24,455 nt of DNA, taken from the NCBI GenBank assembly GCA_900751665.1, contig CAADSV010000060.1, positions 1 to 24,455 of the forward strand. The letters are read 5' to 3'. This document shows positions 6,151 to 13,917 of this stretch, piece after piece. The DNA comes from an uncultured Collinsella sp. (GTDB lineage: Bacteria; Actinomycetota; Coriobacteriia; Coriobacteriales; Coriobacteriaceae). A program made the position numbers and the translations under genes. A model generated the notes under the pieces. It searched no databases and was not told where the DNA came from. It was given only the letters and a program-made list of their open reading frames with translations. Numbering within the stretch: position 1 is the stretch's first letter; every line of letters begins with the position of its first letter.

Positions 6151-8746
6151 GTGTCTGATCAACAGCAAGAAAACGAAATAACGACGACGCAGGCCGCTCC
6201 CGCTGCACCGGTTGCGTCGGACCAAGTCGCGGCGCCCGCGCAAACCTCGGCTCCTGAGACGCCTAAGGCTGCAACGGCTGAGAAGGCCGTGCCTGCAACT
6301 GGTGAGGAGGCTGCTCCGGCAAAGCCCAAGCGTACGCGCCGCACGGCCAAGTCTGCTGCTGACGGCGAGGAGGTCACCAAGCCCAAGCGCCGTACCACGC
6401 GCACGACGCGCGTCAAGCGCACCGTTGCAGCTGACTCCTCGGCGCCGATTTCCGATGAGGTCGCGCAGGCACGTGCGTTGGCGCAGATTAGCGAGGCTCA
6501 GGTGGTGCGCGCCCGCCGTCGTGCTGCCGAGCGCGAGGCCGCGGCTCTGACCGAGCTTGCAGCTCCGTCTGTGCCCGAGACGCCTGCCGTCACCGAGACC
6601 CCTGTCGCCGACCAGCCGACCGAGAAGCCGGTACCGCGCACACGCCGTCGCACGGCTGCTAAGGCCGAGCAGGTTGCCGATCAGGTAACCCCCGAGCTCA
6701 CTGAGGCTTCGGTCCGTTCCGCGGCAGGGGAGGGCACATCGCCTGTTGAGCCCGCTGCGCCTGTCGAGGCCAGCGAAGTTCCCGTTGTCGATCCGGCTTT
6801 GCGCCCGCACCGTCGCGGTCGCAAGCCCAAGGCCTTCGTCGAGGCCGAGAAGGCCGCAGGCGCAGGGGCCGCCGCCCCGGGCGCGGGGGCCGCCCCCGCC
6901 CGCCCCCGCCGCCCCTGGGGAGGCTGCGGCGATCGCCGAGTCTGCAACCGCTGCCGACGCGCCCGTCCAGGATGCTACGACTTCCGAGGCCGTTTCTGCC
7001 GATGCCGAGCCCGCCGACGTCCGTCCCGGTCGCAGCCGTCGTACTGCTGCTAAGCGCACGTCCAAGGCCAAGGCTGCCAAGAAGGGTGCGTCCGAGGATT
7101 CCGCCGAGACGACCGTCGATGCATCGACTGATGCCGCCGAGCCCCAGGACGTCGAACAGCCTGCGTCTGAGAAGCCCAAGCGCGGTCGTAAGAAGTCCGC
7201 TAAGGCCAGGGCGTCCGAGCAGCAGGCCGAGGCCGAGCTGCAGGGCGATTCCAAGGCCGAGACCAGCGATGATACTGCGGCTAACGCCGATGCCGCCGCA
7301 ACCGATGGCGCCGCGCCCGCCGAGGCCGAAGACGGCGCTCGCCCCAACCGTCGCCAGCATAAGCGTAACGACGAGCGCAACGAGCGCAAGGACGAGCGCA
7401 ACAACGACCGCCGCAACCGTCAGCGCGATCGCAAGCAGCGCAACAAGGAGCGTAATGCCGCTCCCACCGAGCCCACGCTTTCGCGCGAGGAGCTCGCGGC
7501 CATGAAGGTCGCCGAGCTGCGCGAGAAGGCCAAGGAGTTCGAGATCGAGACGACCGGCAAGAAGAAAGCCGAGCTCGTCGAGGAGATCTACGTCACCGCC
7601 GCGAAGGCCGAGGGCTTCCGCGACATCAAGGGCATCCTGCAGATTCGTCCGGACAGCTCCGGTATCATCCATGCCCATGGCTACATGAAGTCCAACGACG
7701 ACGCCTTCGTGCCCGCCTACCTCATCCGCTCCGCGCGTCTGCGCACGGGCGACGTCATCGAGGGCTCGCTGCGTCCTTCGCGCGGCGGCGACAAGCGCGC
7801 CGGCCTCGCCAAAATCACGACCGTCAACGGTCTAGACCCCGAGCAGATTCGCAACCGTCCCAAGTTCGGCGACCTCACCCCGGTCTATCCCAACGAGCCG
7901 CTGCGCATGGAGCACGGCAAGGACTCCATTACCGGTCGCGCCATCGACATCGTGTCGCCGATTGGCAAGGGTCAGCGTGGCCTGATCGTGTCCCCGCCCA
8001 AGGCCGGCAAGACCACGATCCTCAAGAAGATCTGCCAGTCTATCTCGATTAACAACCCCGAGGTGCACCTCATCTGCCTGCTCGTCGACGAGCGCCCCGA
8101 AGAGGTCACCGATATGCAGCGTTCCATCAAGGGCGAGGTTGTGGCGTCGACCTTCGATATGCCCGCCGACAACCACACTCGTGTGGCAGAGCTCGTCATC
8201 GAGCGCGCCAAGCGCATCGTGGAGCTGGGCGGCGATGTTGTGGTGGTGCTCGACTCCATCACGCGTCTTGCCCGCGCCTACAACTTGGCGGCGCCCGCCT
8301 CAGGCCGCATCCTTTCGGGCGGCGTCGATTCGGCGGCACTGTATCCGCCCAAGCGCTTCCTGGGCGCAGCCCGCAATATCGAGAACGGTGGCTCGCTCAC
8401 CATCTTGGCCTCTGCCCTCATCGACACCGGTTCCAAGATGGACGAAGTCATCTTTGAGGAGTTCAAGGGCACCGGCAACATGGAGCTTAAGCTCGACCGC
8501 GATCTTGCCGACCGTCGTATCTTCCCGGCCATTGACCCCGTTGCCTCCGGTACGCGCAACGAGGATCTGCTGGTCGACGAGCAGATGCGCCCGTTTGTCT
8601 TTGGTCTGCGTCGCATCCTCGCCGGCATGAACAATACCGAGCGCGCGGCCGCATCGTTTATCAAGGGCCTCAAGGGCACCAACACCAACCAGGAGTTCCT
8701 GGTGCGTTCGGCCAAAAAGCACAGCGACTACGAGCAGACGTTCTAG
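6151..8746 (+). CDS. rho: Transcription termination factor Rho, interrupted by a one-base frameshift
   Basis: Two overlapping frames together make one Rho. The first starts at the GTG at 6151 (SDQQQENEITTTQ) and stays open to 7053; the second carries the rest to 8746. Dropping one C near 6901 joins them into about 864 residues. Rho is a hexameric RNA helicase that ends transcription. Numbered on the joined protein, residues 1 to about 440 are a low-complexity region rich in Ala, Pro, Glu, Lys and Arg, ending in an Asn/Arg/Asp/Glu-rich patch. The Rho_N domain follows (LSREELAAMKVAEL, about 443), then the cold-shock-like RNA-binding domain (GILQIRPDSSGIIHAHGYM), and the ATPase with Walker A SPPKAGKTT (Lys620), Walker B DVVVVLDSITRLARAYN, and the RNA-contact segments around SGGVDSAALYPPKRFLGAARN. 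The core is intact. The frameshift may be a sequencing error, a real variant or a slippage site. Expression from a start inside the second frame would give a shortened but core-complete Rho. Confidence 0.9.
6862..6920 (+). other. GC-only tract carrying the rho frameshift
   Basis: From 6862 to 6920 the sequence is almost only G and C, with runs such as GGGGG and CCCCC and repeated GCC/CCC units. Upstream, frame one reads natural low-complexity Rho sequence (EAEKAAGAGAAAPG); downstream, frame two does (APAAPGEAAAIAESAT). Continuing in frame one gives Arg/Cys/Trp-rich nonsense. One surplus base, for example the C at 6901, explains the change. Confidence 0.8.
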
Positions 8747-8783
8747 GTTGTCATCCACACGCAGCGATAGCCATCAATGCGAT

Positions 8784-8816
8784 AAAGGGTCGGGGCTTGC
8801 GCCTCGGCCCTTTTCC
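8784..8816 (+). terminator. Rho-independent terminator of rho
   Basis: A 13-pair stem has left arm 8784-8796 (AAAGGGTCGGGGC) and right arm 8801-8813, with two G-T pairs, loop TTGC, and the T run TTTT from 8811. It lies 38 bases past the rho stop. Confidence 0.88.
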
Positions 8817-8893
8817 ATATCGCCGCTCCGCACTTATTTTTGACCATAAGACTGGCAAGCAGCAGGTTTCCCGTTTCAATCCGACATCGTCGC

Positions 8894-8922
8894 TTGCAAT
8901 CGACAGGGCGGTTTCGCATAAT
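8894..8922 (+). promoter_or_regulatory. Predicted promoter of the 9059-10916 gene pair
   Basis: -35 TTGCAA (8894-8899), a 17-base spacer, and -10 CATAAT (8917-8922). The leader of about 130 bases contains a nested hairpin: outer arms GATGAAACG (8952-8960) and CGCTTCATC (8992-9000), inner GGGGC-ATA-GCCCC (8980-8992). The hairpin is not followed by a T run, so it does not look like a terminator. Confidence 0.45.
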
Positions 8923-9058
8923 AGCTTTTAAGCTTCGCGACGGAAAACGCAGATGAAACGAACCATATACCGTTGCTTTGGGGCATAGCCCCGCTTCATC
9001 TTCTCTCGCGCAGCCAACTGAATGATGCGATTTGGGTGCTGGAAGATGGGGAGAGCTC

Positions 9059-10459
9059 ATGGCTTCTTCTGATGCAACACAACGAGCAGTCCTTGCCGGA
9101 CTTTCGTGCGGGATCGGCCTTGCCGCTCCCGTGGTTATGTATGCCGCGACGCTTCCGTTTTCGTCGGTGAACGAGACGGTCGTGGCGGGTGCGGTTCCCT
9201 TCGCCGTGGGCGCGGTGGCGGGCGTGGGTATCTATGCCGCCTCGCTGGGTATCTCTGAGTACCGTGCGCAGCGTGAAGAGCGCCTGTTCCAGCCCGATGC
9301 CATGGGCGGTGCCGCCAATCTCAATCAGCATCAAAGCGAGTTCAAGACCGCCTCGATTCCAGCTCAGCAGCAGGATGCGACTCCTTACGCTGCGGCTTCT
9401 GCTTCTCAGGCTCAGGCGGAGCAGTCTACCTCGGCATTCCTTTCTGGCCTGACTGGTGCGTTCCAGCGCCGTCATGCCGATGATGGTGTCCCTACCATCG
9501 CTCGAGCCGCAGATGCTATGGACGAGGCCGAGGCTTGGTCCATGATCGACAGTATGCTCGACGACGATTCGCCGGTGAGCTGCGACCCTGCACACTCGCG
9601 CGACGTCTATCAAGTCGCCATCGACGAGCTCACCAACGGCGGGCAGACCGGCTCCTTCAATCGCGACGACATCGCCGCCGCGGCACGCGCCGTGTCTGGT
9701 TCCCAGGCCGCCCCTGCGGGCAGCACGGCGGCTTTCGTGGCACTCGTTGCCAACGCGGCAGCCAATAACGCCTACAACGCTACCTCGGTGGACGCGAACG
9801 CTTCTGCCGACAATTCGTACGTTGATGAAGCCATGACTGCGGACGAGGAGGCCGTTGCCGCCCGCCGTGCCGCCGAAAGCTCGTTGTGGGGCGCTCCTGC
9901 CCAGCAGCAGGCGGCTGAGGCTGCGCCGTACAATGCAAACCTCGCCAGCATGCCTATCATCTCCGGTGCCGCGGACATCGATCTCGATGACCTCGATGAG
10001 CCTGCAGCCATCACCGCATCGATTGATGCCCAAGATCGCATCGACACCGGCGACCTTCCGGACGCCTCGCTCGAGGTTGATGTTCCCATGGCCGATTACT
10101 CGGGCCACGAGGGCATGTGGGCCGCCGCCACCGCGATTCTGGATGAGATTGACGAGCCTGCTCCTGTTGCAGCCCCCGCTCCTGTCGCTGCCCCTCAGCC
10201 TGCTGCCCCCGCCTATGTCGGCCGTCACAGCGCTGTGTTCCCCGAGGATACTGCCCGTATCTCGCGCGAGAGCATCGAGCGGGCCGAGGCTATTGCCGCC
10301 GGCATTATGGAAAACCGTCGTCACGAGCGCGTCAATCAGATCCTCGAGGAAGAGATCGAGCGCCTGCAGTCCTCTACCGCCAAGCGTACGGGCCGTGCCT
10401 ATCTGAGCGTTATCGAGGGCGGTACCGCCAGCTTCGCGCCGCTCCGCGCGGAGGCATAA
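9059..10459 (+). CDS. Membrane-anchored low-complexity protein of unknown function
   Basis: I do not recognise this 466-residue protein. The ATG at 9059 is preceded by GGGGAG about six bases upstream; a TTG at 9032 in frame is less likely. Two hydrophobic segments lie at the N-terminus, about residues 10-30 (AVLAGLSCGIGLAAPVVMYA) and 41-62 (VAGAVPFAVGAVAGVGIYAA). A long acidic, Ala/Gln/Asp-rich region without obvious fold follows, including a short PAPVAA repeat near residue 365. The last 80 residues are more ordered, with a likely coiled coil (RESIERAEAIAAGIMENRRHE...ILEEEIERLQ) and a conserved-looking end YLSVIEGG. The topology suggests a membrane hairpin with a large soluble tail, probably cytoplasmic. 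It is followed seven bases later by a VanZ-family gene, and the two are probably co-transcribed. A cell-envelope or division role is only a guess. Confidence 0.8.
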   Translation: MASSDATQRAVLAGLSCGIGLAAPVVMYAATLPFSSVNETVVAGAVPFAVGAVAGVGIYAASLGISEYRAQREERLFQPDAMGGAANLNQHQSEFKTASIPAQQQDATPYAAASASQAQAEQSTSAFLSGLTGAFQRRHADDGVPTIARAADAMDEAEAWSMIDSMLDDDSPVSCDPAHSRDVYQVAIDELTNGGQTGSFNRDDIAAAARAVSGSQAAPAGSTAAFVALVANAAANNAYNATSVDANASADNSYVDEAMTADEEAVAARRAAESSLWGAPAQQQAAEAAPYNANLASMPIISGAADIDLDDLDEPAAITASIDAQDRIDTGDLPDASLEVDVPMADYSGHEGMWAAATAILDEIDEPAPVAAPAPVAAPQPAAPAYVGRHSAVFPEDTARISRESIERAEAIAAGIMENRRHERVNQILEEEIERLQSSTAKRTGRAYLSVIEGGTASFAPLRAEA

Positions 10460-10466
10460 CTTCTGC

Positions 10467-10916
10467 ATGGTTAAGATCAATCGAAAATGGGCGGTTGTAA
10501 CCTGCCTGATGGCGCTCTTGATCTGGGGTAATTCGCTGGTTCCCGGCTCGGGGTCGGGCTCGCTGAGCCTGACGGTCATGGAAGCTATCCGCGGTTTCCT
10601 GCACGGCGTGGGACTTCCATATGAATGGGTGACCAACTTTGTTGTTCGCAAGTGCGCGCATTTTACCGAGTATATGGTGCTCGGCATCCTGGCAACGCAC
10701 GCCTTTGATTTTGAGGGCCGGCGCACCTTTGACGTGCTGTTGCCCACGGCGGTGTTCCTGCTGCTGATTCCTTCGATCGACGAGACGATTCAGCTCTTTG
10801 TGCCGGGACGCGCCGGCATGATCACTGATGTGATGATCGACTGCTGTGGAGCGGCAACGGGCGTTGTGCTCCGATATCTACTACGATCGCTCATATGTGC
10901 CAAAAAGGCCGCCTAG
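10467..10916 (+). CDS. VanZ-family membrane protein
   Basis: A 149-residue integral membrane protein with the VanZ-like signature: RKCAHFTEYMVLGILATHAF near residue 61 and DETIQLFVPGRAGMITDVMIDCCGAATG near residue 105. Hydrophobic segments lie at about 8-22, 68-82, 90-103 and 120-138. Family knowledge: the founding member gives low-level teicoplanin resistance, but most chromosomal relatives are uncharacterised and resistance should not be assumed. The ATG at 10467 lies seven bases after the preceding stop, with GGAGG at 10450-10454, inside the end of the upstream gene, so the pair is probably one operon. The stop codon (10914-10916) sits inside the stem of the terminator. Confidence 0.88.
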   Translation: MVKINRKWAVVTCLMALLIWGNSLVPGSGSGSLSLTVMEAIRGFLHGVGLPYEWVTNFVVRKCAHFTEYMVLGILATHAFDFEGRRTFDVLLPTAVFLLLIPSIDETIQLFVPGRAGMITDVMIDCCGAATGVVLRYLLRSLICAKKAA

Positions 10917-10945
10917 GACGAATGTTTGGTCCTAGGCGGCCTTTT
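10903..10945. terminator. Bidirectional terminator between VanZ gene and fructokinase
   Basis: A perfect 17-bp stem (10903-10919 with 10929-10945) and nine-base loop, flanked by TTTT on the plus side and TTTTT on the minus side. It overlaps the last codons of the VanZ gene and can also stop transcripts arriving from the convergent fructokinase gene, which ends 84 bases away. Confidence 0.9.
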
Positions 10946-11028
10946 ATATTTGAGGCTTATATGGGGCGTGGTGGCGTCGTTCCGTAGGTTGGATTTGCCG
11001 GGCGCGCCACGCCCTGTGGGTGCGTCTG

Positions 11029-11919
11029 TTACTGAAGCGCCTGCGCGCCCAGGGCAAGGCAGCCCATGATGCCCTGCTTGCCCTCGAGGCTATTGTTGAC
11101 AATATAGGTATCGATGTCGTTGACCTCGGGCGTGACGATATAGCCGTTGAGCATTTCGGCACACTTTTTGCGTGCGAGCGGCACGATGGGGGTGTGGTCG
11201 GCCACGCCGCCGCCGATGATGATTTTTTGCGGTGCGTAGCACAGCGTGTAGGTCATGAGCGCCTGTGCCAGATAACCGGCGAGCAGGTCCATGGCCTCCG
11301 GGTCATCGGCCATGTCTCCGGCGCTCTTGCCATCCCAGCGCTTTTTAACGCCGGGGCCGGCGATGAGGCCCTCGAGGCAGTTGTCGTGGAAGGGGCAGGC
11401 GCTATGCTCACCGATGGTGTCGCGCGGGTCGCGCGTGACCAGGATGTGGCCGGCCTCGGGATGCATCATGCCGTGCACGAGCTTACCGCCCGAGAGCACG
11501 CCGGCGCCCACGCCGGTGCCGATGGTCAGATACACAACGTCAGTGAGGCCCTGGGCGCAACCAAAGGTGACCTCGCCCAGGCAGGCGACGTTGACGTCGG
11601 TGTCGTAGCCACAGGGGATATTGAGCTCGTTTTGGATAGTGCCCAGCAGGTCAAAGTAGCGCCATGCCGTTTTGGGCGTCTCCAGGATCTTGCCGTATTG
11701 GGGCGAAGCGGGGTTGACTGCGGTGGGGCCAAAGGCGCCGATGCCCAGTGCGGCGATGCCCTTGTCGGCAAACCATGCATTGACGGCCTCAACGGTCTCC
11801 TGCGGGGTCGTGGTCGCGATCTGTTCACGCTCCAGGACCGTACCGTCTGCATAGCCCGTGGCGCAGACCATCTTGGTGCCGCCGGCCTCGAGCGCTCCGA
11901 TAAGCTGCTGTTCTGCCAT
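11029..11919 (-). CDS. scrK: ROK-family fructokinase
   Basis: A 296-residue sugar kinase. ROK features are the phosphate-binding EAGGTK at residues 11-16, GIGAFGP near 59-65, the catalytic Asp108 in YDTDVNVACLGE, and LTIGTGVGAGV near 131. The zinc-binding set His158, Cys175, His178 and Cys181 is intact in GHIL...CPFHDNCLEGL, a pattern typical of ROK fructokinases of the ScrK/GmuE type. Expected reaction: ATP-dependent phosphorylation of fructose to fructose 6-phosphate in the cytoplasm; some relatives also accept mannose. The ATG at 11919 has GAGAGGA upstream, and a good -10 (TATACT on the minus strand, 11963-11958) lies about 40 bases upstream with no clear -35. No sucrose or PTS gene is adjacent, so it appears to stand alone. 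The symbol rests on motifs, not on synteny. Confidence 0.88.
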   Translation of the reverse strand: MAEQQLIGALEAGGTKMVCATGYADGTVLEREQIATTTPQETVEAVNAWFADKGIAALGIGAFGPTAVNPASPQYGKILETPKTAWRYFDLLGTIQNELNIPCGYDTDVNVACLGEVTFGCAQGLTDVVYLTIGTGVGAGVLSGGKLVHGMMHPEAGHILVTRDPRDTIGEHSACPFHDNCLEGLIAGPGVKKRWDGKSAGDMADDPEAMDLLAGYLAQALMTYTLCYAPQKIIIGGGVADHTPIVPLARKKCAEMLNGYIVTPEVNDIDTYIVNNSLEGKQGIMGCLALGAQALQ

Positions 11920-11990
11920 AGTATTCCTCTCTCTGGGACGAGTTGCTCCGTGACTAAAGTATAGGGCTCTAAACCATTTAAGAAAGCGCT

Positions 11991-12035
11991 ATAAAAAGAA
12001 GCCTCGCAACGTGGCGGGCGGTGCGGGGCTTCTTT
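11991..12035 (-). terminator. Terminator of the aminotransferase gene
   Basis: A 14-pair stem, arms 11995-12008 and 12022-12035, with one G-T pair and a 13-base loop. On the minus strand a TTTTT tail follows. It lies 25 bases past the stop of the aminotransferase. Confidence 0.85.
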
Positions 12036-12060
12036 GGTTGCTTTAGTTGCCGGGCCGTCC

Positions 12061-13242
12061 TTACCCGCGCGGTTTGATTTTATCACGCAGGGACTTGAGG
12101 TTCTCCAGCGCCGCGTTGAGCGTCTCGTCACGCTTGGCAAAGTGGAAACGAATCAGATGGTTGACGGGCTCGCGGAAGAAGCTCGAGCCGGGCACGGCGC
12201 CCACGCCCACCTTTGAGGCCAGGTCCTCGCAGAACTCGAGGTCGCTGTCGTAGCCAAACTCAGAGATATCCATCATCACGTAGTAGGCGCCCTGCGGCAC
12301 GTTATGCTCAAGACCGATGCTGTCGAGTCCCTGGCAGAACAGGTCGCGTTTGGCGGTGTAGAGGTCAAGGACCTCATCGTAATAGCTGTCGTTGAAGTTG
12401 AGGGCGGTGACGACAGCTTCCTGCAGGGGAGCGGCAGCACCCACGGTGAGGAAGTCGTGGACCTTCTTGATGCGCTCGGTGATCTCGGCAGGGGCGATGG
12501 TGTAGCCCAGGCGCCAGCCGGTGATGGAGTACGTCTTGGACAGCGAGCTGCAACTGATGGTTCGTTCGAACATGCCGGGCAGCGTGGCCATATAGACGTG
12601 CTCGTGGGGCGCGTAGACGATGTGCTCGTATACCTCGTCGGTGATGCAATAGGCGTCGTACTTTTTGCAGAGGTCGGCGATAAAGGTGAGCTCCTCGCGC
12701 GTGAAGACCTTGCCGCAGGGGTTGGAAGGGTTGCACAGGACGATGGCCTTGGGGTCGTTGTCGCGGAAGGCAGCCTCGAGCGCCTCGCGGTCAAAGTCGA
12801 ATGTGGGCGGGTTGAGCGGTACGTAGATGGGCTCGGCACCCGAAAGGATCGTGTCGGCGCCGTAGTTCTCGTAGAATGGCGAGAAGATGACGACCTTGTC
12901 GCCGGGGTTCGTGACCGTCATCATGGCGGCCATCATGGCCTCGGTGGAGCCGCAGGTGACTACGATATTCTCGTTGGGATTCATCGGCATGCCCATAAAG
13001 TGCTCCTGTTTGGCGGCGAGCGCCTCGCGCATGGCCTGGGAGCCCCAGGTGATGGAGTACTGGTGATAGAGCGGCTTGGGGTCGCTGGCGATGGCGCTGA
13101 GGCTGTTGAGCAGCTGCGCCGGGGGATCGAAGTCGGGGAAGCCCTGCGAGAGATTGACGGCATCGTACTTATTGGAGATGCGTGTCATGCGGCGGATGAC
13201 CGAATCGGTAAATGTTGCCGTGCGGTTGGAGAGTTCTTTCAT
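12061..13242 (-). CDS. PLP-dependent class I aminotransferase
   Basis: A 393-residue fold-type I aminotransferase. Landmarks are NLSQGFPDFDPP near residue 30, GSTEAMMAAM near 98, NPSNPCGK at 171-178, the DEVYEH motif near 202, and the PLP-binding lysine Lys236 in SSLSKTYSITGWRLGY. The overall pattern, with QGFPDFDPP at the start and SLSKTYSITGWRLGY, resembles the kynurenine/methionine aminotransferase subgroup (YbdL or KAT-like) rather than aspartate aminotransferase proper, but the substrate cannot be assigned from sequence. The protein is cytoplasmic. The ATG at 13242 follows AAAGGA nine bases upstream. The gene is divergent from the tRNA cluster, and its terminator is at 11991-12035. Between it and the tRNA promoter is a small palindrome, TTTTCAA (13327-13333) and TTGAAAA (13339-13345), which may be a regulatory site for either direction. 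Confidence 0.88.
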   Translation of the reverse strand: MKELSNRTATFTDSVIRRMTRISNKYDAVNLSQGFPDFDPPAQLLNSLSAIASDPKPLYHQYSITWGSQAMREALAAKQEHFMGMPMNPNENIVVTCGSTEAMMAAMMTVTNPGDKVVIFSPFYENYGADTILSGAEPIYVPLNPPTFDFDREALEAAFRDNDPKAIVLCNPSNPCGKVFTREELTFIADLCKKYDAYCITDEVYEHIVYAPHEHVYMATLPGMFERTISCSSLSKTYSITGWRLGYTIAPAEITERIKKVHDFLTVGAAAPLQEAVVTALNFNDSYYDEVLDLYTAKRDLFCQGLDSIGLEHNVPQGAYYVMMDISEFGYDSDLEFCEDLASKVGVGAVPGSSFFREPVNHLIRFHFAKRDETLNAALENLKSLRDKIKPRG

Positions 13243-13352
13243 GCCGGTCCTTTCGAGGATTTGCAGTGGGGCAAGTTTACTCCTATGGAACCGGTGGGAA
13301 TTGCTCGAAACGCGCTCGAAAAACTCTTTTCAAAATTCTTGAAAATTGGGGC

Positions 13353-13381
13353 TTGCATCGCGTGGCGTTCCTTGCAATAAT
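13353..13381 (+). promoter_or_regulatory. Predicted promoter of the tRNA His-Lys-Lys cluster
   Basis: -35 TTGCAT (13353-13358), a 17-base spacer, and -10 AATAAT (13376-13381), about 28 bases ahead of the first tRNA. This is the closest match to a consensus promoter in the window, as expected for stable RNA genes. Confidence 0.6.
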
Positions 13382-13408
13382 AGTCGAGCGCGAAGCGCAC
13401 AGGACACG

Positions 13409-13485
13409 GTGGGTGTAGCTCAGTTGGCTAGAGCGACGGGTTGTGGTCCCGTAGGTCGAGGGTTCGAGTCCCTTTACCCACCCCA
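13409..13485 (+). tRNA. tRNA-His (anticodon GTG)
   Basis: A full cloverleaf: acceptor GTGGGTG with TACCCAC, D arm GCTC/GAGC, anticodon stem ACGGG/CCCGT with loop TTGTGGT (anticodon GTG), and T arm GAGGG-TTCGAGT-CCCTT. The base before the acceptor stem is G (13408), which can supply the extra 5' G-1 opposite discriminator C82 that marks tRNA-His. CCA is encoded at 13483-13485. Confidence 0.95.
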
Positions 13486-13507
13486 GTTCTTGCTTCGTGT
13501 TGATATC

Positions 13508-13583
13508 GGGTCGTTAGCTCAGTTGGTAGAGCAGGGGACTCTTAATCCCAAGGTCCAGGGTTCGAACCCCTGACGGCCCACCA
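13508..13583 (+). tRNA. tRNA-Lys (anticodon CTT), copy 1
   Basis: Cloverleaf: acceptor GGGTCGT/ACGGCCC with one wobble pair, anticodon loop CTCTTAA giving anticodon CTT, and T arm CAGGG-TTCGAAC-CCCTG. The discriminator is A (13580), and CCA is encoded at 13581-13583. Confidence 0.95.
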
Positions 13584-13626
13584 CACGATATCTTCTCTAA
13601 AGCCCGCCATAACGGACTTTAGCTTT

Positions 13627-13699
13627 GGGTCGTTAGCTCAGTTGGTAGAGCAGGGGACTCTTAATCCCAAGGTCCAGGGTTCGAACCCCTGACGGCCCA
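13627..13699 (+). tRNA. tRNA-Lys (anticodon CTT), copy 2
   Basis: The 73 tRNA bases are identical to copy 1. After the discriminator A (13699) the DNA reads CCC, not CCA, so the 3' end of this copy must be finished by tRNA nucleotidyltransferase. The flanking sequences differ, which suggests an old duplication kept uniform by gene conversion or selection. Confidence 0.94.
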
Positions 13700-13712
13700 C
13701 CCAAAGCATGTT

Positions 13713-13743
13713 AAAGCGACTGGCTTAGGCTGGTCGCTTTTTT
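13713..13743 (+). terminator. Terminator of the tRNA cluster
   Basis: A 12-pair stem, arms 13713-13724 (AAAGCGACTGGC) and 13729-13740, with two G-T pairs and loop TTAG, followed by a run of six T (13738-13743). Confidence 0.9.
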
Positions 13744-13796
13744 GTTGACCTCGCATGGGGTCGAACCCGTTGGGGCGCGGAGCTGAGTAATCTGCA

Positions 13797-13868
13797 CCGT
13801 GATTCCCTTAGGGAAACACGGCTAAAGCCCCGTAGGCGTGTTCTCCTTAGGGGAATCATGCTTACGGG
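13797..13868. repeat. Two adjacent related hairpins (palindrome pair)
   Basis: Hairpin 1 (13797-13821): CCGTG, an A-A mismatch, TTCCC, loop TTA, GGGAA, CACGG. Hairpin 2 (13829-13868): outer arms CCCGTAGGCGTG (13829-13840) and CATGCTTACGGG (13857-13868), 12 pairs with two G-T, around an inner TTCTCC-TTA-GGGGAA core. Both share the core CGTG..TTC.CC-TTA-GGG.AA..CA.G, so they appear to be two copies of one palindrome about 24 bases long, 7 bases apart. No T run follows on either strand. The pair lies between the tRNA terminator and the end of the FAD gene. It could be a REP-like doublet or a transcript-end structure for the FAD gene. Confidence 0.55.
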
Positions 13869-13917
13869 ACTCGATGCATGTTGAGAAGTTGTGATCAAAC
13901 TCAAAGTGAGAATCGAT

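Noticed and set aside
13757..13780. tRNA T-arm-like text (GGGTCGAACCC) after the tRNA cluster, considered as an attachment-site remnant
   Set aside because: It is too short, no integrase or matching second site is in the window, and the match to the tRNA-Lys T arm is not exact.
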